Origin: Gilliamella sp. N-G2
GTDB taxonomy: Bacteria > Pseudomonadota > Gammaproteobacteria > Enterobacterales > Orbaceae
Assembly (NCBI RefSeq): GCF_002142215.1
Contig: NZ_NAST01000003.1
Location: 62,001-126,000 of the forward strand
Length of the DNA: 64,000 bases
Direction of reading: 5' to 3'
This document shows positions 63,709 to 64,000 of this stretch, in pieces. The number at the start of each line of letters is the position of its first letter. Position 1 is the first letter of the stretch. The notes beneath the pieces are model-generated. The model was not told where the DNA came from. It worked only from the letters and a program-made list of their open reading frames with translations, and searched no databases. The translations under genes were made by a program, and so were the position numbers.

Positions 63709-64000
63709 TCATGATTCACTACCAATTTGACAGGTCACCTTGATTTCACGATTATCGCTAATTTCTAAATTTGATAATACCGCTAATTGTGGAAAGTTAG
63801 GTCTTAAAAATTGCGCCAGCATAGCCCGCAAAGTATGATTAACTAATAAAACTGGCGGTGCACCAATTGCATCTTGCTGATTAAGGGCTTGCTGAAGCTG
63901 TTGGAGTATATGTTCCGCCAAACCTGGCTCAACATTACTGGTATTTTGTAGCGCTTGCAGTAATATTCGCTCTAAACTGATACTTAATCCAATCACTTTT
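63709..64000 (-). CDS. flhA: Flagellar export protein FlhA, C-terminal end (cut by right edge)
   Basis: 97 codons reading in from the right edge without interruption. LEPGLAE..Q.QQALNQQDAIGAPPVLLVNHTLRAMLAQFLR and PQLAVLSNLEISDNREIKV match the C-terminal cytoplasmic domain of FlhA, the export-gate protein of flagella. A virulence-type homologue (YscV/SctV) is less likely given NLEISDN. It implies flagellar genes to the right. Confidence 0.82.
   Translation of the reverse strand, partial: KVIGLSISLERILLQALQNTSNVEPGLAEHILQQLQQALNQQDAIGAPPVLLVNHTLRAMLAQFLRPNFPQLAVLSNLEISDNREIKVTCQIGSES

Overview
The window is AT-rich gammaproteobacterial DNA. The tRNA genes are almost identical to those of Escherichia coli, the fxsA-groES-groEL, rlmN-pilW and treR-treB-treC blocks are enteric-like, and the accessory content is sugar PTS, allantoin use and siderophore uptake. 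Together these suggest an Orbaceae member (Gilliamella-like, insect gut). The genus is inferred from gene content and composition, not from a database comparison.

Layout. 1-7.1 kb: the 5' part of a prolyl-oligopeptidase-like gene, then a mannose-family PTS operon with two SIS-domain enzymes that looks built for Amadori compounds (fructoselysine/glucoselysine), preceded by two overlapping GntR regulators. 7.3-18.6 kb: an acquired-looking block with an AraC regulator and a DHA2 drug exporter, transposase-like debris, and a complete yersiniabactin-type uptake set (ybtX, ybtA, fyuA, ybtP, ybtQ) under Fur control with no biosynthetic genes. 18.9-29.1 kb: core genome, with tRNA-Pro/His, cyuA, a CpxRA-like two-component pair, an M15 peptidase, rlmN, pilW, mntP, groEL/groES with a heat-shock promoter, fxsA and tRNA-Phe.

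29.1-40.6 kb: an island at the 3' end of tRNA-Phe. A direct repeat of about 230 bp (29146-29374 and 34857-35083) and several short copies of the same core mark repeated insertions. Cargo of the first segment: IS3 debris, a leuC fragment, an MFS transporter, a second GAPDH with a TetR regulator and two matching operators, and a decayed TacA/TacT pair. The second segment is a defence island: a sulfur-binding-domain HNH (type IV) nuclease with a perfect CRP site upstream, an unknown cysteine/histidine protein, and a type II restriction-modification pair (C5-methyltransferase and MvaI/BcnI-type nuclease).

40.7-45.5 kb: a partly duplicated cassette of an MHS-family transporter, pyridoxal kinase pdxY and small secreted proteins. 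46.0-54.5 kb: an RNA-repair locus with two RtcB ligase paralogues, the CARF/sigma-54 activator RtcR, a sigma-54 promoter, a candidate structured RNA in the rtcB leader, a repeat-type scaffold protein and two Pol-beta-like nucleotidyltransferases; RtcA is absent. This is the strongest candidate for an under-described system. 54.5-58.9 kb: the trehalose operon with a TreR operator and a CRP site. 59.4-64 kb: an HxlR/NmrA-like pair, a sigma-54-driven allantoin module (allB, NCS1 permease), and the 3' end of flhA at the right edge.
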